A stretch of 64,000 nucleotides of DNA. It comes from Chlorogloeopsis fritschii PCC 6912 (GTDB taxonomy: Bacteria > Cyanobacteriota > Cyanobacteriia > Cyanobacteriales > Nostocaceae). Position numbers and translations under genes: made by a program. Under the pieces are notes generated by a model. The model did not search any database. It saw only the letters and a program-made list of their open reading frames with translations, and was not told where the DNA came from. The stretch spans positions 62,001-126,000 of the forward strand of contig NZ_AJLN01000045.1 in the NCBI RefSeq assembly GCF_000317285.1. Direction: 5' to 3'. Positions within the stretch are counted from its first letter, which is position 1. Every line of letters begins with the position of its first letter. This document shows, piece by piece, positions 54,128 to 63,358 of the stretch.

Positions 54128-56155
54128 TTACCTATTCCCTGATTTAATGTCCGCGATCGCTCCTTTTGTCATGGCAGCAATTGCTTTATCGGTGGCTTTG
54201 GGTAGATGATAATATTTGCCTCCTGCTGTCTTTGCTATTTCCTTAGCAAATCCAGTAGAAACAAATTTACTTTCGGTATCAATCACCAACAATTGCATTC
54301 CCAAAGCACGGATTCTGCCAGCAATATCCAACAATTCGGCTTTGATATCTGGCTTTTCTCCCGGTTCTTGCGGTTCGCCTAAGGAACGCGATAAGGGAAT
54401 ATTACCGCGTCCATCGGTAATGGCTACAATCACGACTTGCCCGATATCTCCACTCATCTGAGCATTCAAACCCACGCGCACAGCTTGCGTTAAACCATGG
54501 GCTAGTGGTGAGCCTCCACCACAAGGCAATCTTTCCAAACGATTCCGCGCCAAGGCAATCGAGCGTGTCGGCGGCAATAGCACGTCTGCCTGTTCTCCCC
54601 GGAAGGGAATCAACGATACTTGGTCACGGTTTTGATAAGCTTCTGTTAAAAGCTGCATGACTGCACCTTTCGCTGATTGCATCCGGTTTAAAGCCATTGA
54701 GCCAGAAGCATCCACGACAAACACTACCAAAGCTCCGGCTTTGCGTGCCAATCGCTTCGAGCGGATATCTCCTTGCTCGACAATTACTTTTCTATCAGGT
54801 TGTCGCTGCCGTCGTGCTTTTTGATACGGTGCTGCTGCCCTGAGTGTGGCATCTACGGCTACGCGGCGCACTTTTCCTTTGGGCAACATTGGCTTAATAT
54901 AGCGCCCTCTGTCTTCCGAAAAGATTAAACTACGACTGCCAGATTTACCTTGCCGTTGTGCCATTTGAGCAAAATAAAGCACACTTTGGTCAAGAATTAC
55001 TCCTTCGGGATCGAAAATAAATTCTTCAGGAATGTTGGGAGGTTCTTGCTGTTCTTGGTTGTCTTCCTCTTCTTCCTGTTCTTGATTTTCGTCTTCAGTT
55101 TCTTCTTGATCCTGGGGTGGGGGTGGTGGCGGTGGTGGTGATTGTTCGGGTGGCGGTGTCTGCACCTGAGTTGCTCGCGGTACAATTACCAATTCCACGG
55201 CTCGCCGCAAATCATCAGCATTGACTTGTGTACGTCCATCTAAAGCCGCTGAGGCTCTGGCAACACGCACGGCAAATAACTCCGCCCGATGTCCTTGCAC
55301 TCCGCCACGAATTGCTTCTTCCACTAAGTAGGTAATTTGTTCGTGGCTGATACGAACTTCTTTCAACCATTCCCGCGCAAAGATAATTTGGGTTTTGAGT
55401 TCGTCGATATCTTCGCTGTACTGCTGGAGAAACTCTTGGGGAGATTTGGAGTAGGCGATCGCAACTTCTACGGCTTGAACTCTTTGATCTAAACCGAGAA
55501 CACCATCAGCAGAAAGAGCGATCGCAATGCGATCGAGCAAATGTTCTCTTAATGCCCCTTCTTCTGGGTTGTAGGTGGCGATAAATAACGCTTTGCAGGG
55601 ATGCTGAAAACTTATGCCCTCCCGCTCAATTTGGTTGCGTCCCTCAGATAATACTGTTAAAAGTTGGTTGCTAATTTGGTCATCTAATAAATTGATTTCA
55701 TCTACGTAGAGAACGCCTCGATTGGCGGCGGCAAGTAAACCCGGTTGAAATATTGTGTCTCCTTGTTTTACCGACTGTTCCACATCAACAGAACCTAAAA
55801 GTCTGTCTTCTGTAACTCCCAAGGGTATTTGCACGAAGGGTGCGGGTATCACCTCAGTCGGGAGTTCCTGTGGATCTTTATCTCCCAATTCACAGAGCAG
55901 CTTATCATCCCATTCTTCTGGGTGATTGGGATCGCAATTGCTCAGTGAACCTTTGACAACTTCAATTGGTGGCAGTAGAGCGTGGATCGCACGCGCCATT
56001 ACAGACTTTGCCGTACCGCGACGCCCTGCGATCGCTACTCCCCCCAACCCCGGATCGACTGCTGCTAAGAGTAAAGCTAACTTAATCGCTTCTTGTCCGA
56101 CGACAGCGGTTAAGGGAAAGGCGGTAGTACTAGGGGATATAGTAGACGCAGGCAT
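54128..56155 (-). CDS. chlD: Magnesium chelatase subunit D
   Basis: 675 residues. The AAA+ domain has a degenerate Walker A ([10 protein letters not shown], residues 43-52). A Pro-rich then acidic linker (about residues 335-375) precedes a C-terminal von Willebrand A domain with the MIDAS motif DASGSMAL (near residue 480) and the TDGRGN loop. ChlD bridges ChlI and ChlH in Mg insertion for chlorophyll. Start by comparison with ChlI homology. Confidence 0.96.
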   Translation of the reverse strand: MPASTISPSTTAFPLTAVVGQEAIKLALLLAAVDPGLGGVAIAGRRGTAKSVMARAIHALLPPIEVVKGSLSNCDPNHPEEWDDKLLCELGDKDPQELPTEVIPAPFVQIPLGVTEDRLLGSVDVEQSVKQGDTIFQPGLLAAANRGVLYVDEINLLDDQISNQLLTVLSEGRNQIEREGISFQHPCKALFIATYNPEEGALREHLLDRIAIALSADGVLGLDQRVQAVEVAIAYSKSPQEFLQQYSEDIDELKTQIIFAREWLKEVRISHEQITYLVEEAIRGGVQGHRAELFAVRVARASAALDGRTQVNADDLRRAVELVIVPRATQVQTPPPEQSPPPPPPPPQDQEETEDENQEQEEEEDNQEQQEPPNIPEEFIFDPEGVILDQSVLYFAQMAQRQGKSGSRSLIFSEDRGRYIKPMLPKGKVRRVAVDATLRAAAPYQKARRQRQPDRKVIVEQGDIRSKRLARKAGALVVFVVDASGSMALNRMQSAKGAVMQLLTEAYQNRDQVSLIPFRGEQADVLLPPTRSIALARNRLERLPCGGGSPLAHGLTQAVRVGLNAQMSGDIGQVVIVAITDGRGNIPLSRSLGEPQEPGEKPDIKAELLDIAGRIRALGMQLLVIDTESKFVSTGFAKEIAKTAGGKYYHLPKATDKAIAAMTKGAIADIKSGNR

Positions 56156-56582
56156 AGTTTGTATAATAGCTTGTCTAAGTTTTTAGCTTATCAATTTCTG
56201 GCACCTCATGGAGTAGCGGTAACAGAGATTTAGCACTGCCTGGGAAAACTAAAGATTATAAAACTTATGCAAAATCCCTCTAAAATCTTCTTTCCTCCAT
56301 GTTCTTAGCGTCGCACCAGTTGCTATAAGGAGGGCATTGCCGCAAGGGCGCACTTGCTTCTCTGTGTAATTTATTATTCCATAACTCGTGCGTAAGACCT
56401 AGATTATTTAAAATAGCAATTACGACTAAGTTAGGTCAGCGTGAATCAAGATAATTTTGCTTGAGGGGTATTAGTAGTTGGGATTGGTAGGGGCGGATTT
56501 TGTTAATTTTCTTTCAAGAAAAACTGACTATTTATCTTCTTAACCCACCCTTGCTGTAATTAGTAGTTAGTGAGAAAAAGTT
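56156..56582. other. Intergenic region with a repeat, between chlD and a Uma2 gene
   Basis: No gene supported. It holds a GTAGGGGCGGATTTT ... AACCCACCCTTGCTG member of the short inverted-repeat family (56487-56560), and a CATTGCCGCAAGGGCGCAC patch. Confidence 0.45.
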
Positions 56583-57170
56583 ATGAGTATTGCTCAGGCT
56601 AAACGCTTTACACTAGATGAATATCACAAATTGGGAGAGTTGGGCTTTTTCCATGAAGATGACCACATTGAATTAATTAGGGGAGAAATTATTCAAATGG
56701 TATCGAAAGGAAGAGTTCACGAAACTTGTTTGAGAAAGTTATTTAAAGAACTGCCAAAACTGATTGGAGATAGGGCAACTCTGCAAACTCAAGCCCCAAT
56801 TGTTTTACCTCCCAACAGCGAACCTGAACCAGATTTTGCTGTCCTCAAAAACCGTGATGATGACTATCTTTCGGCTCACCCCGAATCTGCTGATATTTTA
56901 CTTTTAATAGAAGTATCAGATTCCTCTTTGGATTATGACAGAGATGTGAAAATGCCTCTCTATGCTGAAGCAGGTATTTCTGATTATTGGATATTTAATT
57001 TATTTGATAATTATCTAGAATGTTACAGCGAACCCTATCAGAATAATCAAGGTAAACACGGCTATTTGAATAAGCGGATTGTCTTGCCTAATCAAGTAGT
57101 AGCACTGCCTTGTTTTCCAGATTTGTCTCTTGATTTAAATAGGGTATTCCCGCCTAAGGTGAATTCTTAA
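56583..57170 (+). CDS. Uma2-family (DUF820) endonuclease-like protein
   Basis: 195 residues. FTLDEYHKLGELGFFHEDDHIELIRGEIIQM, then PEPDFAVLKNRDDDYL and DILLLIEVSDSSLDYDRDVKMPLYAEAGISDYWIF are the PD-(D/E)XK-like core. The family is greatly expanded in cyanobacteria, and its cellular role is unknown to me. An in-frame 21-bp tandem array begins about 15 bp downstream. Confidence 0.9.
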   Translation: MSIAQAKRFTLDEYHKLGELGFFHEDDHIELIRGEIIQMVSKGRVHETCLRKLFKELPKLIGDRATLQTQAPIVLPPNSEPEPDFAVLKNRDDDYLSAHPESADILLLIEVSDSSLDYDRDVKMPLYAEAGISDYWIFNLFDNYLECYSEPYQNNQGKHGYLNKRIVLPNQVVALPCFPDLSLDLNRVFPPKVNS

Positions 57171-57184
57171 TCGCCACTTGATTG

Positions 57185-57499
57185 TTTCTCAGATGAGTTT
57201 CTTAACCCCATAAACTAAGTTCTGATACTCAACCACGAATTTCAAAGACTCATCGACTAAGTTCTGATACTCAACCACGAATTCCTAGAACTCATTAACA
57301 AAGCTCTAATACTCACTCACGAGTTACACAGACTCAATGATGATATTTTGAATCTCACACATTAGACTGAAAGACTCAATTACGAAATTAAAAGACTCAT
57401 CAACGAGTTGCAAAAATTCATTTACAAGGTTCGGATACTCGCTGACGAGTTGTCAACACTCGTTAACGAGATTACGATACTCATCAACGAGTCTATTTT
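57185..57499. repeat. Tandem array of 21-bp units with palindromic core
   Basis: Unit starts occur every 21 bp at 57206, 57227, 57248, 57269, 57290, 57311, 57332, 57353, 57374, 57395, 57416, 57437, 57458 and 57479. A weak unit begins at 57185. The consensus is ACTCATCAACGAGTTNNNNAT. The core ACTCGTTAACGAGT is a perfect palindrome at 57458-57471. The units diverge at other bases while the period never slips. The array lies between two convergent genes. Confidence 0.85.
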
Positions 57500-57503
57500 C
57501 AAG

Positions 57504-57980
57504 CTAAGACTCAAAATTAGCTTTGGTGGATTTATTTTTCATTGCCTTAAAGCGATCGCCTAACTGTTCGGCAAGGGTTTTTAATCCAGGAGTCTTTTTA
57601 GCAGCCGTCTTTACGTAATCATAAACTGTTAAACTGCTGCTCATCGCTTCACTACCGACTGCCAAGAGCGTATCATCTACTTTTTCTGTCAGTTGGCGCA
57701 ATCCCAGTAAAAGCTCTGTGAGGGAATTGGCGAGTTGATAATCCCGCACAAATTCCTCTACATCGAAACTGGCTGGTAGAATGTCGCGGTTAGACTGAGC
57801 AGCGGTGAGACTATTGTTAACAAAGGCAAGGCTTTTATCGCCCATTTTGAATAACTTGCGTCTTTCTTGGCTACTTAAGGTAATCAGAAAAGGCAGCTTT
57901 TGTTGAATTGTCTGAAGTGCTGCTTTGATTTCTTGGATATCTTTTTCTGAAAGGGTGGCGTTGATGTTTTGATAAGCCAT
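57504..57980 (-). CDS. Conserved helical hypothetical protein
   Basis: 158 residues, mostly amphipathic helix. LSEKDIQEIKAALQTIQQKLPFLITLSSQERRKLFKMGDKSLAFV and LANSLTELLLGLRQLTEKVDDTLLAVG are conserved-looking. No active-site motif is seen. The stop is 5 bp from the tandem 21-bp array, which reads on in the same frame as LVDEY/LVNEY heptads. Function unknown. Confidence 0.7.
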   Translation of the reverse strand: MAYQNINATLSEKDIQEIKAALQTIQQKLPFLITLSSQERRKLFKMGDKSLAFVNNSLTAAQSNRDILPASFDVEEFVRDYQLANSLTELLLGLRQLTEKVDDTLLAVGSEAMSSSLTVYDYVKTAAKKTPGLKTLAEQLGDRFKAMKNKSTKANFES

Positions 57981-58202
57981 GATAAATTTTTTGTGGTTAT
58001 TTGAGTGGGTAAATGGTTACTTTGCTTTGGAAATGAGTCAGAAAACCATTTGTTGTTATTTTTCCCACCCAGATCGGGCGATCGCACAAGTGTATTAAAA
58101 GATTTGTAGTAGTAGGGTGTGTTGTCGCCAAGCGCCGCACCATCCTAAATTCTTGGTGCGTTAGGCTAAGTTTCTACTTTCATCTGGATGTCGGATAGTA
58201 AT

Positions 58203-58772
58203 TTATACAAAAAATCGACTCACAGCACAATTAAAACTAGGCAACAAGGGTGAACTCAATTCATCATTATTTAGCAGCGTTGCAATTAATGTTAACCTCG
58301 CATTTTCCCGCCGATAAACCTCAACTTGTTGCAATCGCCAATCTACAATCCAATATTCCTTTACTCCCCGTGAAGCGTAAAGCTTGAGTTTCGCTTCTCG
58401 ATCCCGGCGTTCATTTTCCACACCAGGAGATAACACTTCTACCACTAAATCCGGTGCGCCTGCTAAATGTCCCGCTTCATCAAGCAAAACTGCTAAACGT
58501 TCATGACTAGCCCATACTACATCTGGGATAACATTATCAGTTTCCGAAAACAAAATGCCAGGAGTGATACTTGCTTGTCCCAAACCACTTGAACGCGACC
58601 AAACCTCAAGTTCTAAAGTGATATTTAAGCAAGTACGTTGATGTTTCCAGTGGGGCGCTCTGGTCGTGAATAATTCTCCGTCTATAATTTCATAATGCGT
58701 ACCCTCGTTTTCAGGTAGGAGGTTTATATCTGTGGTAGTCCAGCGCACGCGATCGCTTGCTGTGTGGTTCAT
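58203..58772 (-). CDS. Uma2-family (DUF820) protein
   Basis: About 189 residues from MNHTASDRVRW; six more if the upstream ATG is used. YEIIDGELFTTRAPHWKHQ, IPDVVWAS, PDLVVEVLSPGVENERRDREAKLKLYASRGVKEYWIVDW follow the family core. Third Uma2 gene in the window, divergent from rnc. Confidence 0.9.
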   Translation of the reverse strand: MNHTASDRVRWTTTDINLLPENEGTHYEIIDGELFTTRAPHWKHQRTCLNITLELEVWSRSSGLGQASITPGILFSETDNVIPDVVWASHERLAVLLDEAGHLAGAPDLVVEVLSPGVENERRDREAKLKLYASRGVKEYWIVDWRLQQVEVYRRENARLTLIATLLNNDELSSPLLPSFNCAVSRFFV

Positions 58773-58856
58773 ATGGGATCTGCTTTTCAATAGCGTGATA
58801 TTAGGCTAACTTTTTTCAAACAATTATTGATATTGAGATTTTTCGATAATAAAGGT

Positions 58857-59555
58857 ATGAAAGAGAAATTGCCCGAAATGCACAAAATTTTGCAATTTCG
58901 GGATCAAACACTCCTACACCGTGCATTAACACACCGTTCCTATGTCCATGAAAATCCCCAACAAGGGGAACACAATGAACGCTTGGAGTTTCTCGGTGAT
59001 GCAGTGCTCAATTTCTTAAGTGGCGAGTATCTTTATCGCCGTTTCCCAGAAAAGGGAGAAGATGAATTGACGCGAAGGCGATCGGCACTGGTAGATGAGA
59101 AGCAATTGGCGAGATTTGCAATTGAGGTAGGTTTAGATTTGAGAATGCGACTGGGTAAGGGTGCAATTCTCGATGGAGGCTTTAGCAATCCCAATTTACT
59201 TAGCAGTACTTTTGAAGCAGTTGTTGGTGCTTACTATCTGGACAATAATTTTGATATTGAGGCTGTTCGTACTGTTGTCGAACCTTTGTTTGATGCTGTT
59301 CCAGAAGAAATTGTTGAAGTTCGTGCCAATGTAGACTCGAAAAATCGCTTTCAAGAATGGGTGCAACGAAATATTACCCCAACTCCACCCAAATATTTAA
59401 CAGAGCAAGTGGGAGGTTCTTCTCACGCACCTGAATTCATTGCTAAAGTACTTGTGGGTGAAAAAGTTTATGGAGTTGGCAGGGGGCGCAGCAAGAAAGT
59501 TGCTGAGAAGGCGGCGGCAGAAGATGCTCTTGCGAACGTTAAAGAAAAAGCTTGA
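58857..59555 (+). CDS. rnc: Ribonuclease III
   Basis: About 232 residues from the ATG (MKEKLPEMHK); an upstream TTG at 58827 would add ten. HNERLEFLGDAVLNFLSGEYLYRRFP is the catalytic signature (conserved Glu/Asp). FEAVVGAYYLD holds the last catalytic acidic residue. A dsRNA-binding domain (FQEWVQRNITPTPPKYLTEQVGGSSHAPEFIAKV) ends the protein. It cleaves double-stranded RNA in rRNA and mRNA processing. Confidence 0.93.
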   Translation: MKEKLPEMHKILQFRDQTLLHRALTHRSYVHENPQQGEHNERLEFLGDAVLNFLSGEYLYRRFPEKGEDELTRRRSALVDEKQLARFAIEVGLDLRMRLGKGAILDGGFSNPNLLSSTFEAVVGAYYLDNNFDIEAVRTVVEPLFDAVPEEIVEVRANVDSKNRFQEWVQRNITPTPPKYLTEQVGGSSHAPEFIAKVLVGEKVYGVGRGRSKKVAEKAAAEDALANVKEKA

Positions 59556-59574
59556 GTTTGTTCTCGCAGGTGTT

Positions 59575-59607
59575 CAGATCCCCAACTTTTAAAAAAAGTC
59601 GGGGATC
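59575..59607. terminator. Hairpin between convergent rnc and pepP
   Basis: AGATCCCC (59575-59582) pairs with GGGGATCT (59600-59607), extended inward by an imperfect AACTTTT/AAAAAGT pairing. Weak T-tract after the stem. Confidence 0.55.
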
Positions 59608-59653
59608 TATAACCTCTCATGAGTCAGGGTGGGAGAATTATCTACCCAATTGT

Positions 59654-60964
59654 TTATCTTTCTACTTGATCGACTTCTTTGGGAACCCCGGCAGTCAAAA
59701 CCTCATGCCCTGTAGGTGTAACCAAAACATCATCCTCAATGCGAATACCAATACCAACCCAACGCTCATCAATTTCTGGTTGATCTTCCGTAGGCTTAGT
59801 ATCTGGAACAATATAAAGTCCTGGTTCTACTGTTAGAACTTGCCCTGGTTGCAAAATTTGCGGGTTATCGTCGCCATGTTGGTAAACTCCCACATCATGC
59901 ACATCTAAGCCCAGCCAATGCCCCGTGCGATGCATATAAAATGGCTTGTATTTTTCTTCTTCAATCAACTTGTCAATTTCGCCTTTGAGGATGCCAAGTT
60001 CTACCAAACCTTCTGTAAGAATGCGCACGGCAGTATCGTGAACTAAATTATAGGGGTTGCCTGGCTGCACTTGGGCGATCGCTTGTTTTTGAGCTTCTAA
60101 AACTAGCTCGTACAGTGTTTTTTGTTCTGCGGTAAATTTACCCCCGACTGGAAATGTGCGGGTAATATCTGAGTTGTAATAATTGTAGGCACAGCCAGCG
60201 TCAATCAGCAGTAACTCGTTATCCTGCATTTGCCGATTGTTCTCAACGTAGTGCAGCACGCAGGCATTAGCACCAGAGGCGACAATAGAAGGATAAGCTG
60301 GCCCCATCGCACCCCGCTTTCTAAAAATATGTTCTATTTCTGCCTGTACTTCGTACTCGTAAATTCCTGGTGCAGTAAATTTCATGGCGTAATTGTGTGC
60401 TTCTACGGCAATATCAGCAGCTTTACGCATTAACTCCAACTCGACTTCTGTTTTAATTAGCCGCATACTGTGAAGGATAGGGCCAGTATCTTCAATCGCA
60501 ATCGGCCCTGTACCGCGCTTGGGATAAGTCCGCATTAAGCTTTGCCAATGATTGAGGATTTTTTCGTTAAAAGCGCGATCGCGTCCCAAATGATAGTAAA
60601 TACGATCTGATTTTTCTAAATACTGTGGCAATTTTTCATCCAATTCTGCGATCGAGTAAGCTTCATCCGCACCATAGATTTCTTTTGCCGCTTCTACCCC
60701 ACAGCGATATCCACTCCAAATTTCCTGTTCCCTGTCTTTGGGCAGCACAAACAACACAAATCGATGTTCTGGGTGATGGGGCGATAAAACTGCCACTGCT
60801 TGGGCTTCATTAAACCCAGTTAAATAAAAGAAATCACTGTCTTGACGAAAATTGTATTCGACGTCATTGTGCATCACTGCCATTGGTGCACTACGAAAAA
60901 TCGCAACACCATGACCAATTTTTGACATCAACGCTTCCCGACGCTGCTGATACTCTGTCTGCAT
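59654..60964 (-). CDS. pepP: Xaa-Pro aminopeptidase
   Basis: 436 residues. The N-terminal AMP_N domain spans about residues 1-130. The pita-bread M24 domain has HYVENNRQMQDNELLLIDAGC, NYYNSDITRTFPVGG (metal Asp pair), HRTGHWLGLDVHDVG (metal His) and LTVEPGLYI / GIRIEDDVLVT (metal Glu pair). It removes residues before proline in the cytoplasm. Confidence 0.95.
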   Translation of the reverse strand: MQTEYQQRREALMSKIGHGVAIFRSAPMAVMHNDVEYNFRQDSDFFYLTGFNEAQAVAVLSPHHPEHRFVLFVLPKDREQEIWSGYRCGVEAAKEIYGADEAYSIAELDEKLPQYLEKSDRIYYHLGRDRAFNEKILNHWQSLMRTYPKRGTGPIAIEDTGPILHSMRLIKTEVELELMRKAADIAVEAHNYAMKFTAPGIYEYEVQAEIEHIFRKRGAMGPAYPSIVASGANACVLHYVENNRQMQDNELLLIDAGCAYNYYNSDITRTFPVGGKFTAEQKTLYELVLEAQKQAIAQVQPGNPYNLVHDTAVRILTEGLVELGILKGEIDKLIEEEKYKPFYMHRTGHWLGLDVHDVGVYQHGDDNPQILQPGQVLTVEPGLYIVPDTKPTEDQPEIDERWVGIGIRIEDDVLVTPTGHEVLTAGVPKEVDQVER

Positions 60965-61054
60965 AATGTTTTACTGTTTTTACGATCTATTTTGTCATCT
61001 CCATTCTTTGTGTAATATATATTACAAATATTACTTTTGCTATAGCGATCGCAA

Positions 61055-61215
61055 GCTAGGGGCTAGGAAGAGGAAAGGGAGAGGGGGGGGAGTGGGGGAG
61101 CAGGAGAGGAAGAGATGGGGAAGAATTTACTCTTACACTTCCTCACCTCCCTCAGCTCCTTGTCCCCTTCCGTGTCCTCTTCATTCCCTGTTCCCTGTCC
61201 CCTATCCCCTTATCT
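61055..61215. repeat. Purine tract followed by pyrimidine tract
   Basis: GGAAGAGGAAAGGGAGAGGG-type purine DNA (about 61057-61123), then AATTT, then CTTCCTCACCTCCCTC-type pyrimidine DNA (about 61130-61215). Same architecture as 5563-5697. The surrounding 530-bp gap shows no gene. Confidence 0.5.
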
Positions 61216-61495
61216 GCATCTTATTTCACTTTTAATATCCATAGAAAAACCGTTGAATAATTGAGAATGTTTATCTAATTAACAATTATCAAAATTAAAT
61301 AGTCAAATCTCATACTTTCTCTTAAATTGCACTTGAAAATTTTTCAGAATTTAGTTAGTTCAAAATAATTTTTTCGCAAAAATATCAAAAATATTAAGAA
61401 AATATAAAGAAGGCATTTTTGTTATTAACTAACACTTGAATTAAAAAGAAAAAAACAGTTAAAAAGTTTATTACCACTTGTCATAAACACACGCC

Positions 61496-62710
61496 ATGTC
61501 GATGCAAGCTAATACAAAAAGCACATTGGACACAAATCCTCAAAGTACAGTTATCAACGTACCGGATAATCAGAAGTTAGAAACTCAGTCTTACTATCAA
61601 TCTTCTTCTTCATCTTCGGCATTGCCTACTGCTCCGAAGAATCCTAATCCTGCGTTAACCAGTGCTGCGATTTCCGCCGATTTTGACGGTGATGGTAAGA
61701 ACGACAGGATATGGCGTAACTCTCAAACAGGTGAGGTTGCTATTTGGTTAATGAACGGCAGAGAAGTTGGTGCTGCTGACGTTATCAAAGATGCTAATGG
61801 TAATAACATAACGAAGGGTGCAGATTGGGATCTTAAAATTGGTGACTTCAACGGCGATAACAAGACTGACTTGCTCTGGCACAATACTCAGACAGGTGAA
61901 AACCAAATTTGGGTGATGGATGGCTTAGTTGCTTCACAAGCTGATTTACAAGCAACTAATGGCTGGACACCCTTAATAGGAGATTTTAACGGCGATCGCA
62001 ATACCGACATTCTCTGGCGCAATAATACAACTGGTGAGAATGCCCTTTGGCAGATGACTGGTACACAGATTACCTCAGCAGATGTTCTGCAAACAGTTGA
62101 TACAAATTGGGCAGCCACCATTGTTGATGTCAATGGAGATGGCAAGACAGATGTGTTCTGGCGGAATAATGCAACTGGTGAGAATGCCGTTTGGCAAATG
62201 GATGGCACAAGCATCACCAGTGGAGAGTTTCTACCCACACTTGACTCAAATTGGGAAGCTAGCGTTGGCTATTTCAATGGTGATTTCCAAACCGACATTC
62301 TCTGGCACAACAAGGCAACGGGTGAAACCAAATTGTGGCTAATGAATGGTACAAGCATTGCTAGTGATACTCCTCTGGCTACAGTTGAGGGTTCCAAATC
62401 GATGATTGGCGACTTTAACGGTGATGGAGTAACCGATGTCTTGTGGTACAACCAGCAAACTGGTAAAGGCAAAGTATGGGTAATGAGTGACGGCAATGTT
62501 GTCGCTGAAACCGCTGCCGATGCACCAACAGCAAGCTGGACACCTAGTCTCGGTGATTATGATGGTGATGGAAAGACAGATATGTTCTGGCGCGATCCCG
62601 GCTCAGGTCAGAATGCCATTGTAATTATGGATGGTACTACAAATCCCCAGCCTTCGCTTCTACCTTCAGTTTCGGGTGAATGGTACGATGGTACCCTTCC
62701 TAAAGCTTAA
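61496..62710 (+). CDS. FG-GAP/VCBS-repeat protein
   Basis: 404 residues. A Ser/Pro-rich N-terminus (about 1-60) is followed by about seven 45-47-residue repeats with the pattern DFNGDGKTDxLWRNxxTGExxxWxMxGTxI. The DxDxDGxxD loops bind calcium and the units build a beta-propeller. No signal peptide is obvious. Probably surface or extracellular, for adhesion or polysaccharide binding. A paralogue follows 650 bp downstream. Confidence 0.88.
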   Translation: MSMQANTKSTLDTNPQSTVINVPDNQKLETQSYYQSSSSSSALPTAPKNPNPALTSAAISADFDGDGKNDRIWRNSQTGEVAIWLMNGREVGAADVIKDANGNNITKGADWDLKIGDFNGDNKTDLLWHNTQTGENQIWVMDGLVASQADLQATNGWTPLIGDFNGDRNTDILWRNNTTGENALWQMTGTQITSADVLQTVDTNWAATIVDVNGDGKTDVFWRNNATGENAVWQMDGTSITSGEFLPTLDSNWEASVGYFNGDFQTDILWHNKATGETKLWLMNGTSIASDTPLATVEGSKSMIGDFNGDGVTDVLWYNQQTGKGKVWVMSDGNVVAETAADAPTASWTPSLGDYDGDGKTDMFWRDPGSGQNAIVIMDGTTNPQPSLLPSVSGEWYDGTLPKA

Positions 62711-63358
62711 TAGTGATGCGAATTGTGGTTAATACCCAATAGTTAAGTAGATTTGTAGGGTGTGTTACGGCTATGTCAGAATTTGAGACTTGAAGAGAGT
62801 GATAACTAGCCGTAACGCACCGTATTTCTTACAGCAAATTTGATTTTATTTAAACCACAATTTTTTGTAGTGGTGGGTTTAGCAGATATACTTTCGGTTT
62901 GAGCTAGAGATTGAAACAAAACCCGCCCTTACAGTATCGTGTGGTCTATTCATCTGAAAATGGCTGTAGGTTTTTCTAAAGATAAAAGTGCATCTATAGC
63001 AGTCCTATCTGATTTATAAAAAATCCTGGGAAGAACGTAGACGCCGGAGGCGGCTTCCCGCAGGGTACCACAAAGTACACAAAGTAATAGCATCATACAA
63101 AGTTGTGTTCAACTATATCTTTTTTTTAGATGTAAATGAATACAACTGATTATTGTGTCAAAAAGATTATATCTAAAAATGCTCATAATCTTATTTTTAT
63201 AATTCGCCTATTTTTGTATTAAAAATACTATCTTTAAGAAAAAATAGCATTCAAATTGTTACTGGAAGCAACACTTGAACAGTTACTAAATGTTAATTTC
63301 TTACAAAAAAAATAATCAAAAAAAGGTAGAAACATTATGAATACTGATGATAAACAAT
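62711..63358. other. Intergenic region containing MITE-like copy B
   Basis: No gene supported. A 140-bp element (62829-62968) is described separately. A GCCGGAGGCGGCTTCCCGCAG palindromic-type patch lies at 63041-63064, and AT-rich DNA leads to the second FG-GAP gene. Confidence 0.45.
62829..62968. mobile_element. 140-bp MITE-like element, copy B
   Basis: TTACAGCAAATTTGATTTTA starts the element; CATCTGAAAATGGCTGTA ends it. It matches copy A (9711-9850) in length, ends and internal GTGGGTTT / AACCCGCCC dyad. Diverged in the middle. Confidence 0.6.

Noticed and set aside
54950-55185. Frames antisense to the acidic linker of chlD
   Set aside because: Compositional shadows of the Pro/Glu-rich linker in a certain gene.
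57206-57499. CRISPR array
   Set aside because: The 21-bp units are contiguous with no spacers of independent sequence, and no cas genes are nearby.
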